From Phenylobacterium sp. (GTDB lineage Bacteria; Pseudomonadota; Alphaproteobacteria; Caulobacterales; Caulobacteraceae), in the NCBI GenBank assembly GCA_028291285.1, contig JAQGIJ010000549.1, positions 1-15,047 of the forward strand: 15,047 nt of DNA, given 5' to 3'. A program made the position numbers and the translations under genes. The notes beneath the pieces are model-generated. The model had not been told where the DNA came from. It saw nothing but the letters and a program-made list of their open reading frames with translations, and did not search any database. How positions within the stretch are numbered: the stretch's first letter is position 1; the number at the start of each line of letters is the position of its first letter. Below are positions 1-8,484 of the stretch, in pieces.

Positions 1-433
1 TGGAGGAGATGTTGACGATCGCCCCGCCGCGCTCGCGCATGTGCCGCGAGGCCGCCAGCGAGAGCGTCCAGACGCTGGTGAGGTTGAGCGCGACCATGTC
101 GTTGAAGTCCTGGAGCGTCCAGGCGTCGAGGCTCTTGGCGCGGCTGCCGCCGGCGTTGTTCACCAGGATGTCCAGGCGGCCGTGCCCGGCGACCGCGGCC
201 TCGATGAGACGCTCGTTGGCCGCCGCGTCCTTGACGTCCGTCGGCACGACGCTGGCGCGCCGGCCGAGGTCGCGCACCAAGCCGGCGGTGGCTTCAAGGG
301 GCTGGGGCTTGCGGCCGGCGAGCACCAGATCACAGCCGTGCTCGGCCAGGAGCACCGCGGTCGCGCGGCCGATGCCGGTCCCGGCGCCGGTGACGACGGC
401 GACCTTCCCCGTCAGATCCAGTGGATTTTCCAT
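1..433 (-). CDS. SDR family NAD(P)-dependent oxidoreductase (C-terminal part missing)
   Basis: This is the N-terminal 144 codons of a classical short-chain dehydrogenase/reductase, and the gene runs off the left edge of the window. Visible motifs are the Rossmann glycine motif TGAGTGIG at residues 15-22, the structural NNAG at 92-95, and the strand IVNISS at 139-144, which precedes the catalytic Ser/Tyr/Lys. The Tyr-Lys part lies outside the window. An Arg at 41 after the second strand hints at NADP(H) preference, by analogy with the family. The substrate cannot be told. It starts 58 bases after the metH2 stop on the same strand and could be the last gene of the methionine operon or an independent gene. 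The start is uncertain. ATG at 433 gives the conventional MENPLDLTGK beginning. ATG at 454 is also in frame but reads through a run of eight G, and neither has a good Shine-Dalgarno. Confidence 0.9.
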   Translation of the reverse strand, partial: MENPLDLTGKVAVVTGAGTGIGRATAVLLAEHGCDLVLAGRKPQPLEATAGLVRDLGRRASVVPTDVKDAAANERLIEAAVAGHGRLDILVNNAGGSRAKSLDAWTLQDFNDMVALNLTSVWTLSLAASRHMRERGGAIVNISS

Positions 434-491
434 GTCGCCGGCGCCCCCCCCCATTCTTTGGAGAGATCATGACCCGGCGGGCGCCGTTCGC

Positions 492-3137
<2,646 letters not shown>

Positions 3138-3156
3138 CTGACTTTCAGAACCTGAG

Positions 3157-3298
3157 TGTCATCCCGGTTTCGCGAAGCGAAAACCGGGACCCATGAACAC
3201 CGTGGAAGGGGAATAGAGCAGCCGAACCGCCGCGTGAACGCCGGAAAGCCCGGTGTTCATGGGTCCCGGACAAGCGCTGCGCGCTTTCCGGGATGACA
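3157..3298. repeat. Composite inverted repeat (two palindromic units facing each other) in the metH1-metH2 gap
   Basis: The two ends are exact inverse copies: TGTCATCCCGG at 3157-3167 and its complement at 3288-3298. Inner arms CCGGGACCCATGAACACCG (3184-3202) and its complement (3251-3269) are a perfect 19-bp inverted repeat. Between end and inner arm each unit contains its own GC-rich hairpin (3163-3188 and 3265-3292) whose sequence differs between copies (TTTCGCGAAGCG versus AAGCGCTGCGCGC). The centre, 3203-3250, is unique. This is the layout of dispersed REP/BIME-like intergenic elements. I recall related GTCATCCCGG...ACCCATGAACACC sequences as common in Caulobacterales, but I could not check that. 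On the message it would fold into a long cruciform between the two halves of methionine synthase. It could end transcription partly, protect the upstream message, or be neutral. Confidence 0.88.
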
Positions 3299-3308
3299 AA
3301 CGGCGGGG

Positions 3309-4370
3309 CTAGGCAAGCTCGAACGGCTCCAGGCCCGCCAGTCGCATCGCTTTCGGCCGCTCGGGGATCTGCCGCGGCGTCATCCCGCGCACCTCGTCGG
3401 CCACGTGGCGGATGTGGTCCGGCGTGGTGCCGCAGCAGCCGCCCAGGATGTTGACGAGGCCGGACTTCGCCCACTCGTGCAGCTGGTGGCCGGTCTGGTC
3501 GGGGGTCTCGTCGTACTCGCCGAAGGCGTTCGGCAGGCCGGCGTTCGGATATGCCGAGACCAGGGTGTCCGCCACGCGGGCGAGATCGGCGATGTGCGGC
3601 CGCATCAGCTCGGCGCCGAGCGCGCAATTGAGGCCCACGGCGAAGGGCCTGGCGTGCTTCACCGAGTTCCAGAAAGCCTCGACCGTCTGGCCCGAGAGAG
3701 TGCGGCCGGAGCGGTCGGTGATGGTGCCGGAGATCCAGATGGGCAGCGGCTCGTAGCCCTGGTCCTCGAGGTCCATGACCGCCTTGATCGCCGCCTTGCA
3801 GTTGAGCGTGTCGGTGATGGTCTCGATCAGGAAGAGGTCCACCCCGCCCTCGTGCAGCGCCTTCACCTGCTCGACATAGGCGGCATAGACCTGCTCGAAG
3901 GTGACCTTACGCGCGCCGGGATCGTTCACGTCGGAGGACATGGAGAGCATCACCGGCAGCGGACCGATTGAGCCCGCCAGGAAGCGCGGCTTTTCCGGCT
4001 CCTTCGCGGTCCAGCGGTCGGCGACCTCGCGCCCGAGGCGGGCGCCTTCGAGGTTGATGTCGCGCACGGCGCTTTCCAGCCCGTACTCCGCCTGGCCGAT
4101 GGAGGTGGCCGAGAAGGTGTTGGTCTCGCTGATGTCCGCGCCGGCGGCGAAATACTGGTCGTGCAGCTCGGCGATGACGTCCGGCCGGGTGATGCAGAGG
4201 AGGTCGTTGTCGCCCTTCAGCTGGCCCGGATGGTCCTTGAAGCGATCGCCGCGGTAGTCGGCTTCGGCCAGGCCGCGCTTCTGGATCATCACGCCCCAGG
4301 AGCCGTCCAGCACCAGCACCCGTTCCTTGGCCGCGGCCTTCAGCGCCGCGATGCGTTCCTGTCTGGTCAT
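3309..4370 (-). CDS. metH1: Methionine synthase, homocysteine-binding half
   Basis: This 353-residue stand-alone homocysteine S-methyltransferase barrel corresponds to the first domain of MetH. The three zinc ligands are visible as Cys249 (GLNCALG) and Cys312-Cys313 (GGCCGTTPDHI), equivalent to E. coli MetH Cys247/310/311. Other hallmarks are LDGSWGVMIQ at 21-30, ETNTFSATS at 82-90, IETITDTLNCKAA at 182-194 and PNAGLPNAFGEYD at 275-287. The protein ends in RLAGLEPFELA, which is exactly the linker that in fused MetH leads into the folate domain, so the break falls at a domain boundary. It should work in trans with the metH2 product, binding and activating homocysteine. The ATG overlaps the metF stop (ATGA) and is preceded by GGAGGAGG inside metF, so translation is coupled to metF. 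A gap of 171 bases containing a palindromic repeat separates it from metH2. Confidence 0.97.
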   Translation of the reverse strand: MTRQERIAALKAAAKERVLVLDGSWGVMIQKRGLAEADYRGDRFKDHPGQLKGDNDLLCITRPDVIAELHDQYFAAGADISETNTFSATSIGQAEYGLESAVRDINLEGARLGREVADRWTAKEPEKPRFLAGSIGPLPVMLSMSSDVNDPGARKVTFEQVYAAYVEQVKALHEGGVDLFLIETITDTLNCKAAIKAVMDLEDQGYEPLPIWISGTITDRSGRTLSGQTVEAFWNSVKHARPFAVGLNCALGAELMRPHIADLARVADTLVSAYPNAGLPNAFGEYDETPDQTGHQLHEWAKSGLVNILGGCCGTTPDHIRHVADEVRGMTPRQIPERPKAMRLAGLEPFELA

Positions 4371-5314
4371 GCCGCAGCCTCCTCCGCCGTGCTTTTAGAA
4401 TTGGGGGCCTCCGGTTCGCGCACGCCAAGCACCCGGCAGATGGCGTAGGTGAGCTCGGCGCGGTTGAGCGTGTAGAAGTGGAAGTCCGAGAAGCCCTCCT
4501 CGGCGAGCTTGGCGCACATCTCGGTGGCCACCGAGGCGGCGATCAACCGGCGGGTCTCGGGATCCCTGTCGAGGCCTTCGAACAGGTTGGCGAGCCAGCC
4601 GGGCACGGCGATGCCGATCGGCCCGGCCATCTTCTTCAGGCCCTTGAAGTTGGTCACCGGCATGATCCCCGGCGAGATCGGGATGGTGACGCCGGCCTTG
4701 CGGACCTTCTCCATGAACCGCAGGAAGCCATCGATGTCGAAGAAGAACTGGGTGATGGCGCGCGTGGCGCCGGAGTCGACCTTGGCCTTCAGGACGTCGA
4801 TGTCGTGCTCCAGCGACGGGCTCTCCGGGTGCACCTGCGGATAGAGTCCGACGCTCACCTCGAACGGCGCGACGGCGCGGATCGCCTGGGCGAGCTCGGT
4901 GGCGTTGTTGTAGCCGTCCGGACGGGGCGTGTAGCGGCCGCCGATCTGGCCGGGCGGATCGCCGCGCAGCGCCACGATGTGGCGCACGCCGGCCTCCCAG
5001 TAGTCGCGGATCACCTCGTCCACCTCGGCCTGCGAGGCGTCGACGCAGGTGAGGTGGGCGGCTGGGCTCAGCGAGGTCTCGCGCAGCATGCGCAGCACGG
5101 TGCGATGGGTGCGGTCGCGGGTGGACCCGCCCGCGCCGTAGGTCACGGAGACGAAGGAGGGGCTCAGCGGCTCGAGCCGGCGGATCACCTCCCACAGGGC
5201 CTCCTCGGCCTCAGGCGTCTTGGGCGGCGAAAACTCGAAGGAGACGGTCGGGCGCGGCCGCCCGCCGACGCCGGCGCGGGCCACAGGACCGAGTGCGGAC
5301 TTCTGCCGGCTCAT
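4367..5314 (-). CDS. metF: 5,10-methylenetetrahydrofolate reductase (FAD)
   Basis: This 315-residue MetF/MTHFR reduces methylene-tetrahydrofolate to 5-methyl-tetrahydrofolate, the methyl donor for the methionine synthase encoded just downstream. The family signature is complete: SFEFSPPK at 25-32 with the catalytic Glu27 (E. coli Glu28), TYGAGGS at 58-64, LRGDPP at 116-121 with Asp119 near the flavin, ITQFFFD at 187-193 with the folate-binding Gln189, SPGIMPV at 214-220 and FHFYTLNR at 278-285. Length is typical of bacterial MetF. It has a short poorly conserved N-terminal extension of about 20 residues and a low-complexity C-terminal tail. The start follows a GAGGAG site at good spacing. Its ATG overlaps the sahR stop and its own stop overlaps the metH1 start, both as ATGA. 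The three genes therefore form one tightly coupled unit. Cytoplasmic. Confidence 0.97.
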   Translation of the reverse strand: MSRQKSALGPVARAGVGGRPRPTVSFEFSPPKTPEAEEALWEVIRRLEPLSPSFVSVTYGAGGSTRDRTHRTVLRMLRETSLSPAAHLTCVDASQAEVDEVIRDYWEAGVRHIVALRGDPPGQIGGRYTPRPDGYNNATELAQAIRAVAPFEVSVGLYPQVHPESPSLEHDIDVLKAKVDSGATRAITQFFFDIDGFLRFMEKVRKAGVTIPISPGIMPVTNFKGLKKMAGPIGIAVPGWLANLFEGLDRDPETRRLIAASVATEMCAKLAEEGFSDFHFYTLNRAELTYAICRVLGVREPEAPNSKSTAEEAAA

Positions 5315-6282
5315 GCGGCGCTCCTCTGGCGCTGGCGGCCGCGCTCGGCGGTCCAGATCTTCACGGTGAGGCCTTCCTTCTGGGCGGGCTTGAGCGCGCT
5401 CGACTGAACCACGGGGAAACCGGCGTCGGCCAGCCAGCGCTTCATCTCGGCCTCGGAAAAGCCGAGGCGGCGGTGCTGGTGCTGTTCGCGCAGGAACTCA
5501 AGCGCGTGGGGCGCGAAGTCGACGATGATCAGCTTGCCGGCGTCGCTGACGATCCGGCCGGCCTCGCGCACGGCGGTGGCGGGGTCGGCGAGGTAGTGCA
5601 GCACCTGGTGGACGACCACCAGGTCGGCGCTGGCGTCGGGCAGGCGCGTGCCGAAGATGTCGCCGTGGCGCAGCTCGCAGCGGGTCAGCCCCGCCTCGGC
5701 CACATGGTTGCGGGCGATGTTCAGCATCTGCTGCGACAGGTCCAGGCCCAGCGCCTGCTCCACGCGTGGGCCGAACAGCGTCAGCATCCGCCCTGTGCCG
5801 GAGCCCAGGTCGACCAGCCGCTTGAAGGGGCCGGGACCGGCGGCGGCGAGGATCGCCTGCTCCACGTCCGTCTCGGCCACATAGAGCGAGCGGATCTCGT
5901 CCCAGTGGGCGGCGTTGCGGGCGAAGTATTCGGCGGCATCGGCGGCGCGCTCCGAGCGCACCTGGCTGAGCTGGTGCGCGTCGCGCGCCAGCCCCAGATC
6001 GGCGGGGTCGATGCGGGCGAGCGTCTCGGCCACCAGCTCGGCGGCCGGCCCGCCGGCGGTGAGCCGGTAGAAGACCCAGGCCCCGTCGGGAAACCGCTCG
6101 ACGAGGCCCGCCTCCGCGAGCAGTTTCAGATGGCGAGAGACGCGCGGTTGGCTCTGGTCGAGCACGCGGCAGAGCTCCAGGACCGCCAGCTCCTCGCGCG
6201 CCAGCAGCGCCAGGATGCGCAGGCGCGTCGGCTCGCCCGCCGCGCGCAGCATGTCAACAGCCTGGCCCGCCGAGAGCTTCAT
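5311..6282 (-). CDS. sahR: ArsR-family regulator fused to a SAM-dependent methyltransferase-like domain (SahR type)
   Basis: This 323-residue protein has an N-terminal winged helix of the ArsR type at about 8-75 (GEPTRLRILALL at 16-27, recognition helix around QPRVSRHLKLL at 45-55). No ArsR metal-binding CxC motif is seen. A class I methyltransferase fold follows at about 115-310, with motif I LVDLGSGTG at 156-164 and the acidic residue closing the second strand at Asp181. This is the architecture of SahR, a known repressor of SAM-cycle genes in Proteobacteria whose methyltransferase-like domain senses S-adenosylhomocysteine and releases DNA. Its position as first gene of a metF-metH1-metH2 operon, with a perfect palindrome at its own promoter, supports that role and autoregulation. 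The alternative is a true methyltransferase with DNA-binding ability. No Shine-Dalgarno precedes the ATG, and promoter spacing suggests a leaderless transcript. Confidence 0.88.
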   Translation of the reverse strand: MKLSAGQAVDMLRAAGEPTRLRILALLAREELAVLELCRVLDQSQPRVSRHLKLLAEAGLVERFPDGAWVFYRLTAGGPAAELVAETLARIDPADLGLARDAHQLSQVRSERAADAAEYFARNAAHWDEIRSLYVAETDVEQAILAAAGPGPFKRLVDLGSGTGRMLTLFGPRVEQALGLDLSQQMLNIARNHVAEAGLTRCELRHGDIFGTRLPDASADLVVVHQVLHYLADPATAVREAGRIVSDAGKLIIVDFAPHALEFLREQHQHRRLGFSEAEMKRWLADAGFPVVQSSALKPAQKEGLTVKIWTAERGRQRQRSAA

Positions 6283-6287
6283 GGACC

Positions 6288-6318
6288 ATATAAGGATATC
6301 CTTATGTCTTTAAGTCAA
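6288..6318 (-). promoter_or_regulatory. Predicted promoter of the sahR-metF-metH1-metH2 operon, probably leaderless
   Basis: On the minus strand TTGACT (plus 6313-6318) is a good -35 box and TTATAT (plus 6288-6293) a fair -10 box, with a 19-base spacer that is longer than ideal. Only five bases (GGTCC) separate the -10 from the ATG at 6282, so the start point would be at or next to the A of the ATG. There is no Shine-Dalgarno, which agrees with leaderless translation, a common mode in Caulobacter. This is a prediction from sequence only. Confidence 0.5.
6290..6305. promoter_or_regulatory. Predicted SahR operator (16-bp perfect palindrome)
   Basis: ATAAGGATATCCTTAT reads the same on both strands and stands out as AT-rich in very GC-rich DNA. 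It lies eight bases before the sahR start codon, between and overlapping the candidate -35 and -10 boxes. A bound dimer of the winged-helix protein would block RNA polymerase there. Size and symmetry fit an ArsR-family operator. The same palindrome was not seen elsewhere in the window. Confidence 0.7.
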
Positions 6319-6343
6319 GAGCGGGGCCGCCTTCCCTCCCGCT

Positions 6344-6362
6344 CGTCCCCCGAAAGGGGACG
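6344..6362 (-). terminator. Hairpin after the D-2-hydroxyacid dehydrogenase gene
   Basis: A 7-bp perfect stem (6344-6350 with 6356-6362, core GTCCCC/GGGGAC) closes a 5-base loop 20 bases downstream of the dehydrogenase stop. It lies just before the sahR promoter, where a terminator would be expected. No run of T follows, so it is not a classical intrinsic terminator. Confidence 0.35.
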
Positions 6363-6381
6363 TGACCGGTTCTACTAATGG

Positions 6382-7320
6382 CTACGCCGCGACCGGGCTC
6401 GCCAGCGGCTGACCGGTCATGAACAGCCGCACGTTCTCCACGGCCAAGGCGATCATCCGCGGGATGGTCTCCAGGGTGCCGCCGGCGGTGTGCGGGGTGA
6501 GCACGGTGTTGGGGACGTCGCGCCAGCGCTCCACCGGCGTCGGCTCCTGCTCGAAGACGTCGAGGGCGGCGCGGCCGAGGCGGCCCTCCTTCAGCGCCGC
6601 GATCAGCGCGTCCTCGTCGATGACCGAGCCACGGGCGACGTTGACGATCAGGCCGCGCTTGCCCACCGCGTCGATCACCTCACGCGAGATCAGCCCGCGG
6701 TTCGTCTCGTCCGCCCGGCAGGCGACCAGCAGGATGTCGCTGTCCTGCGCGAGCTTCAGCAGGCTCTCGGCCCGCGGCCAGGCGGCGGGCTTGTCGCGCG
6801 GGTTCCACCAGGCGACTTCCATGCCGAAGGCCTCGGCACGGTGGGCGGCGGCCTGGCCGATGGCGCCCAGGCCCACGATACCCAGCTTGCGGCCCTTCAG
6901 GCCCGGCCGGATGGGCGTGCGCTGCGTCTCCCGCCAGCCGCCGGAGCGGATCAGCTGGTCGCCCATGACGATGTTGCGCCAGGCGGCGATCATCAGGCCG
7001 ATGGCGTGGTCGGCGACGTCGTCCGCGTTCAGCCCCGGGGCGTGGGTGACTTCGATGCCGTGCGCGCGGCACCAGGGCACGTCCACCCCGTCGTAGCCGA
7101 CGCTGACGCAGGCGACGAGGCCGAGGTTCGGCAGGCTTTCGAGGAAGGGCGGATCGAGTGGGATCTCGCCGGCGTGGACGATGGCGCGCACCTGCGGCCG
7201 CTGCGCCTCAGTGAGCTCCCAGCGCTTGTGGATGGGCCAGCCTTCCTCTTCGAGCAACGGCTCCATGCGGAACAGCATCGGGTGCGACAGCATCACAGCG
7301 GCGTCTTCGGCCTTGGCCAT
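6382..7320 (-). CDS. D-2-hydroxyacid dehydrogenase (glyoxylate/hydroxypyruvate reductase-like)
   Basis: This 312-residue NAD(P)-dependent D-isomer-specific 2-hydroxyacid dehydrogenase interconverts 2-oxoacids and D-2-hydroxyacids in the cytoplasm. The N-terminal substrate domain contains ACVSVGYDGVD at 70-80. The nucleotide fold has GLGAIG at 150-155. The catalytic set is complete: Arg230 (VARG), Glu259 (DVFEQEP) and His277 (TPHTAG). After the second strand the sequence is WNPRDK rather than an acidic residue, which by family rules favours NADP(H). Glyoxylate or hydroxypyruvate is the most likely substrate class, but this is not provable here. A GGAGG site sits eight bases before the ATG. The gene is 68 bases downstream of the PfpI-family gene on the same strand and may share its transcript. 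It is separated from sahR by a hairpin and a separate promoter. Confidence 0.93.
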   Translation of the reverse strand: MAKAEDAAVMLSHPMLFRMEPLLEEEGWPIHKRWELTEAQRPQVRAIVHAGEIPLDPPFLESLPNLGLVACVSVGYDGVDVPWCRAHGIEVTHAPGLNADDVADHAIGLMIAAWRNIVMGDQLIRSGGWRETQRTPIRPGLKGRKLGIVGLGAIGQAAAHRAEAFGMEVAWWNPRDKPAAWPRAESLLKLAQDSDILLVACRADETNRGLISREVIDAVGKRGLIVNVARGSVIDEDALIAALKEGRLGRAALDVFEQEPTPVERWRDVPNTVLTPHTAGGTLETIPRMIALAVENVRLFMTGQPLASPVAA

Positions 7321-7388
7321 CGGGATCCTCCGGTCGTTATTTCCACCGGTATAGCCCGTGAGCTCGCCGTTGCGCGAGCGTGGCGCGC

Positions 7389-7991
7389 TTAGGCCTGCGG
7401 CTGGGATCCCTGACCCATGCCGGGGCTCCGGCGCGCCCCGTCATGGCGGCCTTCGGCGAACTCCTCGATCATCTTGGCGCAGAAGGCCGGCAGGTCGTCG
7501 GGCCTGCGCGAGGTGACGAGGCCGTCGTCGACCACCACCTGCTCATCGACCCAGTCGGCGCCGGCGTTGATCAGGTCGATCTGCAGCGACGGCCAGGAGG
7601 TCATTCGCTTGCCGGAGACGCCGCCCGCATTGATCAGCGTCCAGGGCCCGTGGCAGATCGCGGCGATCGGCTTGTCGGCCTTCACGAAGGCGCGGATGAA
7701 GTCGATGGCCTGGGGCACGAGGCGCAGCTGGTCCGGGTTGATCACGCCGCCCGGCAGCACGAGGGCGTCGAAGTCCTCCGGGCGCGCCTGGGCGAGCTCG
7801 CGGTCGACGCGGACCATGTCGCCCTTGTCGAGGTGGTTCCAGCCCTGGATCTGGCCGCCCTTTGGGGCGACGACCAGGACGTTGGCGCCGGCGTCACGCA
7901 GCGCCTCGACCGGCTTCATGAGCTCCACCTGCTCGAAACCGTCGGTGGCGAGAACGGCCACCGTCTTGCCCTGCAGCCTCTGATTGGCCAT
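7389..7991 (-). CDS. DJ-1/PfpI family protein (type 1 glutamine amidotransferase-like)
   Basis: This 200-residue protein belongs to the DJ-1/PfpI superfamily, close to the YhbO/PfpI branch reported as stress-protective glyoxalase, deglycase or protease. The nucleophile is Cys113 in AAICHGPW (residues 110-117) followed by His114, with the partner acid Glu20 in DGFEQVE. VLPGG at 78-82 forms the oxyanion region and RMTSWPSLQIDL follows at 129-140. The reading frame stays open upstream, but the true start is the ATG at 7991: the family begins MANQRLQGKTVAVLATDGFE, and AAGGAG lies eight bases before it. The upstream part, rich in Arg and Pro, looks like non-coding DNA. The C-terminal 20 residues are a low-complexity tail. 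A candidate EcfG-type promoter lies upstream. The D-2-hydroxyacid dehydrogenase gene follows, a plausible partner if this enzyme makes hydroxyacids from 2-oxoaldehydes (inference). Confidence 0.93.
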   Translation of the reverse strand: MANQRLQGKTVAVLATDGFEQVELMKPVEALRDAGANVLVVAPKGGQIQGWNHLDKGDMVRVDRELAQARPEDFDALVLPGGVINPDQLRLVPQAIDFIRAFVKADKPIAAICHGPWTLINAGGVSGKRMTSWPSLQIDLINAGADWVDEQVVVDDGLVTSRRPDDLPAFCAKMIEEFAEGRHDGARRSPGMGQGSQPQA

Positions 7992-8042
7992 GGCGGGTCT
8001 CCTTCGATTTTGGGGATGGCGGTCTTGAGTCTCGGCCGGACA

Positions 8043-8067
8043 ACCGCAGGCGCGTCGCGGAGGTTCC
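8043..8067 (-). promoter_or_regulatory. Possible EcfG/SigT-type general stress promoter before the PfpI-family gene
   Basis: On the minus strand GGAAC (plus 8063-8067), a 16-base spacer and CGGT (plus 8043-8046) resemble the alphaproteobacterial general stress consensus GGAAC-N16/17-CGTT with one mismatch. It would give a 5' leader of roughly 45 bases before the PfpI-family ATG. DJ-1/PfpI genes are typical stress-regulon members, which raises plausibility, but short motifs of this kind arise by chance in GC-rich DNA. Confidence 0.35.
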
Positions 8068-8167
8068 GAAATCGCAAGGCGGGCGGGGCGGCGACCCAAT
8101 CTCGCCAAAGTCTCCCGGGTAGATTGCGGCTCCCCCAACCGACGCTTGTCCAAGGGAGCTTCCGACC

Positions 8168-8398
8168 ATGAGCACGACCGAGACCACCTATCCCGTGGTG
8201 CAGATCGGCGTCTTCGCCGCACAGGATGGATGGCTGCTCACGCACCCCGATGTGCAGAGCCGCTTCGAGGACCGCGACGAGGCCATGGCCGCGGCCCGGC
8301 GCCTGGCGCATTTGGAAAGCTGGCGCGGCCGTCAGGTCGACATGCTCGTCCAGGAACACCGCAATGCTGCGCTGGCGTCGGTAGACCCGCGTCTTTAG
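8168..8398 (+). CDS. Small hypothetical protein, 76 residues
   Basis: I do not recognise a named family. The protein starts MSTTETTYPVVQIGVF, continues with a short strand-rich part (DGWLLTHPDVQSRFEDRDEA), then a helix (EAMAAARRLAHLE) and a final strand (RQVDMLVQEH). This strand-helix-strand outline, with an aromatic residue early and an EA..AAR.LA helix, recalls small DUF2188-like domains, but that is only a resemblance in shape. No signal peptide or membrane segment is visible. AAGGGAG lies about ten bases before the ATG, and the codon use looks coding with GC-rich third positions, so I think it is real. It is divergent from the PfpI-family gene across 176 bases and converges with the small exported protein gene, with a strong hairpin between them. 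Confidence 0.7.
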   Translation: MSTTETTYPVVQIGVFAAQDGWLLTHPDVQSRFEDRDEAMAAARRLAHLESWRGRQVDMLVQEHRNAALASVDPRL

Positions 8399-8450
8399 AG
8401 CCGCGAGCGCAAGCCGCTGCAGGAAGCCGGAGCCTAAGAGGCCGGTCCAA

Positions 8451-8475
8451 GGTCCAGGTCGCGGCGACCTGGACC
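8451..8475. terminator. Perfect hairpin between two convergent genes (bidirectional terminator candidate)
   Basis: GGTCCAGGTC at 8451-8460 and its exact complement at 8466-8475 form a 10-bp GC-rich stem with a 5-base GCGGC loop, and the symmetry extends almost to the centre. It lies between the stop of the 76-residue gene (8398) and the stop of the exported-protein gene (8485). That is the right place to end both transcripts. There is no T run on either side. Confidence 0.6.
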
Positions 8476-8484
8476 GCGCAAGCG

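Noticed and set aside
3299..4370. Possibility that metH was broken by a frameshift or sequencing error
   Set aside because: metH1 ends with a proper stop at a domain boundary, metH2 has its own ATG, and 171 non-coding bases with a structured repeat lie between. No frame joins the two.
5293..6378. A 361-codon plus-strand frame opposite sahR, ending in a short piece (MSLSQERGRLPS...) beyond the sahR start
   Set aside because: Mostly antisense to sahR with compositional bias only. The last 24 codons begin at an ATG (6304) within the operator and have an AAGGAT before it, but this is explained by the palindrome and I see no other support.
6283..6381. Cobalamin or SAM riboswitch before the methionine operon
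   Set aside because: The space before sahR is under 100 bases and most lies upstream of the predicted start point. No riboswitch-like conserved core was seen; control by the palindrome is simpler.
7992..8222. N-terminal extension of the PfpI-family protein by 77 residues
   Set aside because: Extension is Arg/Ser/Pro-rich and unlike the family, and a strong ribosome site lies before ATG 7991.
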